Shown here in pieces: positions 33,613 through 36,085 of a DNA stretch of 36,085 nucleotides. The stretch lies in the NCBI GenBank assembly GCA_903893785.1, contig CAITNQ010000234.1:1-36085 (forward strand), read 5' to 3'. Each line of letters starts with the position of its first letter. Positions within the stretch are counted from its first letter, which is position 1. The stretch comes from an uncultured Gemmatimonadota bacterium (GTDB lineage: Bacteria; Latescibacterota; UBA2968; UBA8231). Below the pieces are notes generated by a model that did not search any database, was not told where the DNA came from, and was given only the letters and a program-made list of their open reading frames with translations. The position numbers and the translations under genes are program-made.

Positions 33613-34521
33613 ATGACGACCCCCGACGACGCAGCCGCCGAGTCCCTCCCTCTCCCGTTCGTCTGGACCCGCGAGCAGATGCTGCAGTATTCGCCGCAGT
33701 ACCAGGGCGAGCGCTGTGCCGACGGGCGCCCGCGTGTGCCCGACTCGGTGCTGGAACGCATGCGCCGCGTGACCTGCGAGCAGGCCTGGGCCGTGCTGCG
33801 CGAGCACGGCTACACTTGCCAGTACCAGGGCCACTGGGTCGTCACGCACGCGAACCCGGTACTCGTGGGCCGGGCGGTGACCTGCAACCTGATCCCGTAC
33901 CGGCCGGATGTGGGTGATGTGGTCGAGCGCCAAGGCAGGGATCAGGGCCTGGCAGGCCGGGACAAGCACTGGGTCATGGACCGGCTGGCCAACGGCGACG
34001 TATTGGTGGTGGACCTGATGGACAAGCAGATCGGCGGCGGGTTCATCGGCGACAACCTGGCCAACATGATCCACAAGAAGACGGGCACAGGCTGCGTCGT
34101 CTGGGGCGGCACGCGAGACCTGGCAGGCGTGCTGGAGCTCCAGGACTTCACCGTCTTCAACCGCAACTGGGACCCCTCCACCTCTGGGTCCTACGACCGG
34201 TCGATGATCATCGGGTACAACACACCCATCGTCATTGGCCGGGCCGCTGTCATGCCAGGTGACGTCGTGCTGGGCCTGCGCGAGGGCGTGGTTTTCATCC
34301 CAGCCCATCTGGCGCTGGAGGTCGTGGAAACCTCCGAGATGATCCGCCTGCAGGACCAGTTTGGCTACCAGCGCCTCAAGGCCGGGGTGTACACGGCCGG
34401 GCAGATCGATGCTGGGTGGAGTGACGAGATCAACCGCGATTTCCACGGTTGGGTGCGCGAGCAGCTCGATGCGCTGCCGCCGGAACAGCAGGAGACGGTG
34501 CGCAAACAACCCTGGTACTGA
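33613..34521 (+). CDS. RraA family protein (aldolase-like)
   Basis: The protein has 302 residues, longer than the ~160-residue RraA core. ATG 33613 has only a weak, distant SD (GGAG at 33597-33600). The fold signature is present: GDVLVVDLMDKQIGGGFIGD (129-148) and CVVWGGTRDLAGVL (161-174) with Arg168/Asp169 at the metal/substrate site. The order GG..GD..A followed by GG.RD is that of the class II pyruvate aldolase RraA subgroup (4-hydroxy-4-methyl-2-oxoglutarate aldolase type). The C-terminal 60 residues (EINRDFHGW, TVRKQPWY) are an added helical tail. It lies 229 bp downstream of the hydrolase gene on the same strand, so a shared transcript is likely, with breakdown of a keto-acid as the likely reaction. 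Confidence 0.88.
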   Translation: MTTPDDAAAESLPLPFVWTREQMLQYSPQYQGERCADGRPRVPDSVLERMRRVTCEQAWAVLREHGYTCQYQGHWVVTHANPVLVGRAVTCNLIPYRPDVGDVVERQGRDQGLAGRDKHWVMDRLANGDVLVVDLMDKQIGGGFIGDNLANMIHKKTGTGCVVWGGTRDLAGVLELQDFTVFNRNWDPSTSGSYDRSMIIGYNTPIVIGRAAVMPGDVVLGLREGVVFIPAHLALEVVETSEMIRLQDQFGYQRLKAGVYTAGQIDAGWSDEINRDFHGWVREQLDALPPEQQETVRKQPWY

Positions 34522-34640
34522 CCTGGCACGCCCCCGGCCAAATCCTCTGACCGTCGGGCCGCCATGGCCAGCAGGGGCTCCAAAGGCATCCGGCAGCGCC
34601 CGCCGCCCGAGCGGCCCGTCACGGCACCCGCCGGATGGCC

Positions 34641-35930
34641 TCAGACCGGTCGCCGTGCCGGCGGGACGGCGGATGGCTGCGCCCGCAGTGCGCGGTCGAA
34701 CCCGCGCCAGTAGAGCCACCCGTTGAGCAGCGCCAGGCCGGCCGCGGCGACAAAAACCGGTACCGGGGTCCTGAGATCGTCCAGCAGATAGCCGATCGCC
34801 GGCAACGACAGGGCGCTGCTGCCGCTCAACAGCAGCAGGCGGGCGCCGTTGTACGCCGCGATCATCGCCGGCGGGGCAACGTCGTAGGTGCCCAGCGGGA
34901 CCCCGGATCCCTCCATGGCGCTGCCAATCGCGTGCACCACCCCGAAAGCGAGGAACCAGCCAGGCGTGGGAGCCAGCACCGCGCCCAGCAGGCCAGCCGC
35001 CATACCGAGATTGCCGACCAGACACACCATGCCGGCGCCGTAGCGATCGTGTAGCAGGCCGAGGGCAGCCATACCCGCCAGCCCGCCGCCTGCCGTCAGG
35101 GTCGCCAGCAGCGCGCCGTACTGCGGTGACAACTGCAGACGCTGCCACCCCATGACGAAGACGAAGTACCCGGCGCCGCCGGTGACGCCCCGCAGCACAT
35201 TGGGGGCCAGCAGGGCGCGGAACTCGTGCAGGCGGACTACCTGCCAGGCCGCGACCAAGGGCGACCGCGCGCCGCTGGCCACCGACACCCGCAGGGACGG
35301 CACTTCACCCAGGCACAGGATCGCGATGGCTGAGCCCACCATGCAGAGGATGGCGGCGACGAAGCAGATCGTGTAGTTACGTGGGAATGGCTGCCACGCT
35401 AACCAGGCAGTGACCAGCAGGCCCAGCCCAATCACACCCAGCTGGGTGACGAAGCCGCTGATGCCGGTGAATCGGCCCCGCAGCCGCGCCGGCAGGCAGC
35501 GCACGAACAGACTGTTATACACCAGGCCGTGCACCGACTCGACCATGCTCTGCAGAGACGCCAGGCCCACCATGGCCGCCAGGACCACCGGACCGGGAAC
35601 TCCGCACCGAGCGACAATGATCAATCCCACGGGCAGCGCTACGATCGCCAACCGACTGGCTGCCGCTAACCGCCGGCGCTCAAGCAGGCTGTCGGCCAGC
35701 CCCAGGAAGGCGAACATGGCCAAAGCCGCGGTGACGCCCGAAGCTGACCCTATCACGCCCAGCTGCAGCCCTGACACGCCGAATTCGAGCAGGAAGGCCT
35801 GCAGAACCGTCCCGCCGATAAAGAACCCACCCAGGTTGGCCACCAGGCCATTGGCTGCCAGGCAGACGACATTGCGCCGCACCCGCGCGCTTTCCCCGGC
35901 GTCGGCGGCGCCCGGCGGGTCGGCTCTCAT
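34641..35930 (-). CDS. MFS transporter
   Basis: This 429-residue, twelve-helix transporter is taken from ATG 35930; a GTG at 35948 would add six residues and is equally possible because neither has a clear SD. After a charged N-terminus the first helices read ANGLVANLGGFFIGGTVLQ and VIGSASGVTAALAMFAFLG. The loop between helices 2 and 3 is LADSLLERRRLAAASR, the MFS-type 'D...rR' loop. A central charged loop divides the two halves (VSVASGARSPLVAAWQVVRL). Motifs do not name a substrate. It converges on the RraA gene and may supply the same pathway, though it belongs to a different transcript. Confidence 0.88.
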   Translation of the reverse strand: MRADPPGAADAGESARVRRNVVCLAANGLVANLGGFFIGGTVLQAFLLEFGVSGLQLGVIGSASGVTAALAMFAFLGLADSLLERRRLAAASRLAIVALPVGLIIVARCGVPGPVVLAAMVGLASLQSMVESVHGLVYNSLFVRCLPARLRGRFTGISGFVTQLGVIGLGLLVTAWLAWQPFPRNYTICFVAAILCMVGSAIAILCLGEVPSLRVSVASGARSPLVAAWQVVRLHEFRALLAPNVLRGVTGGAGYFVFVMGWQRLQLSPQYGALLATLTAGGGLAGMAALGLLHDRYGAGMVCLVGNLGMAAGLLGAVLAPTPGWFLAFGVVHAIGSAMEGSGVPLGTYDVAPPAMIAAYNGARLLLLSGSSALSLPAIGYLLDDLRTPVPVFVAAAGLALLNGWLYWRGFDRALRAQPSAVPPARRPV

Positions 35931-36018
35931 CAGTGCGTCCACGGCCACCGCCCCAGTCGCCTGCCAGGCCCAGGCCCACGCCGGCTGTCGGCGCCATGCC
36001 GCCTCACGGGTGAGCCAA

Positions 36019-36049
36019 CACGAGGACGAAGCCTCCCCTTGTCCTCGTG
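36019..36049. repeat. 9-bp inverted repeat upstream of the MFS gene
   Basis: CACGAGGAC (36019-36027) and GTCCTCGTG (36041-36049) are exact inverted arms with a 13-nt loop. It may be a terminator of a gene outside the window or an operator. There is no T-run. The nearest start is the MFS gene at 35930. Confidence 0.35.
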
Positions 36050-36085
36050 CGTGTGGCCGGCCCCGGCGTGGTTGCCCTGGATGAA

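Noticed and set aside
32881..35148. 755-codon minus-strand frame across the hydrolase, RraA and MFS genes
   Set aside because: It covers several unrelated real genes on both strands and shows no domain.
1..36085. CRISPR array, insertion sequence, integrase or prophage
   Set aside because: No regularly spaced repeats, transposase or integrase motifs were seen; the lone Fn3-like module is not enough for a prophage call.

Overview
The window is a GC-rich (roughly 68-70 %) bacterial chromosomal segment with short Shine-Dalgarno (SD) motifs, many GTG/TTG starts and stop/start overlaps. The gene set (NHLM peptide exporter, BCD/PucC-family transporter, a large TIM-barrel-like secreted protein with a jelly-roll C-terminus, a family-10-like glycosyl hydrolase, RraA-like protein, sigma factor fused to HEAT repeats) resembles uncultured Chloroflexota, Armatimonadota, Latescibacterota or Planctomycetota genomes. 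No marker gene allows a firm placement. I see no rRNA, tRNA, CRISPR array, insertion sequence or integrase.

Layout. Positions 1-642 hold two gene remnants, a WYL-type regulator tail (+) and an FG-GAP/VCBS repeat protein (-), beside a perfect hairpin. Positions 636-5338 (+) hold a promoter, an ABC ATPase and a large ABC-2 permease fused to an M1 metallopeptidase. Positions 14220-5492 (-) form a co-directional block: C45 acyltransferase/hydrolase, a miniature HlyD-like adaptor, the peptidase-permease-ATPase and permease-ATPase pair of an NHLM peptide exporter, a polytopic GT-C-like membrane protein and a CoA-binding protein. Positions 14530-17507 (+) form a tight three-gene operon: DUF350-like membrane protein, glutathionylspermidine-synthase-like ATP-grasp ligase and an uncharacterised soluble protein. 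This is the best candidate for an undescribed system.

Positions 18964-17630 (-) encode a BCD/PucC-type MFS transporter and 20186-19179 (-) an orphan ABC substrate-binding lipoprotein. A MOSC protein (+), a GNAT acetyltransferase (-), a small Fn3-like protein (-) and a second orphan solute-binding lipoprotein (-) follow. Then come a frameshifted ASH/choice-of-anchor-D remnant, a secreted TIM-barrel-like protein with a jelly-roll C-terminus (+), a four-repeat COG4705 membrane protein (+) and an ECF sigma factor-HEAT-DUF2087 fusion (+). The right end holds an NAD-dependent epimerase/dehydratase (-), a family-10-like glycosyl hydrolase (+), an RraA-like protein (+) and an MFS transporter (-), which together suggest uptake and breakdown of a carbohydrate or organic acid.

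Three promoter candidates with 17-18 bp spacing stand out from the GC-rich background. Most intergenic stretches contain only GC-rich inverted repeats.
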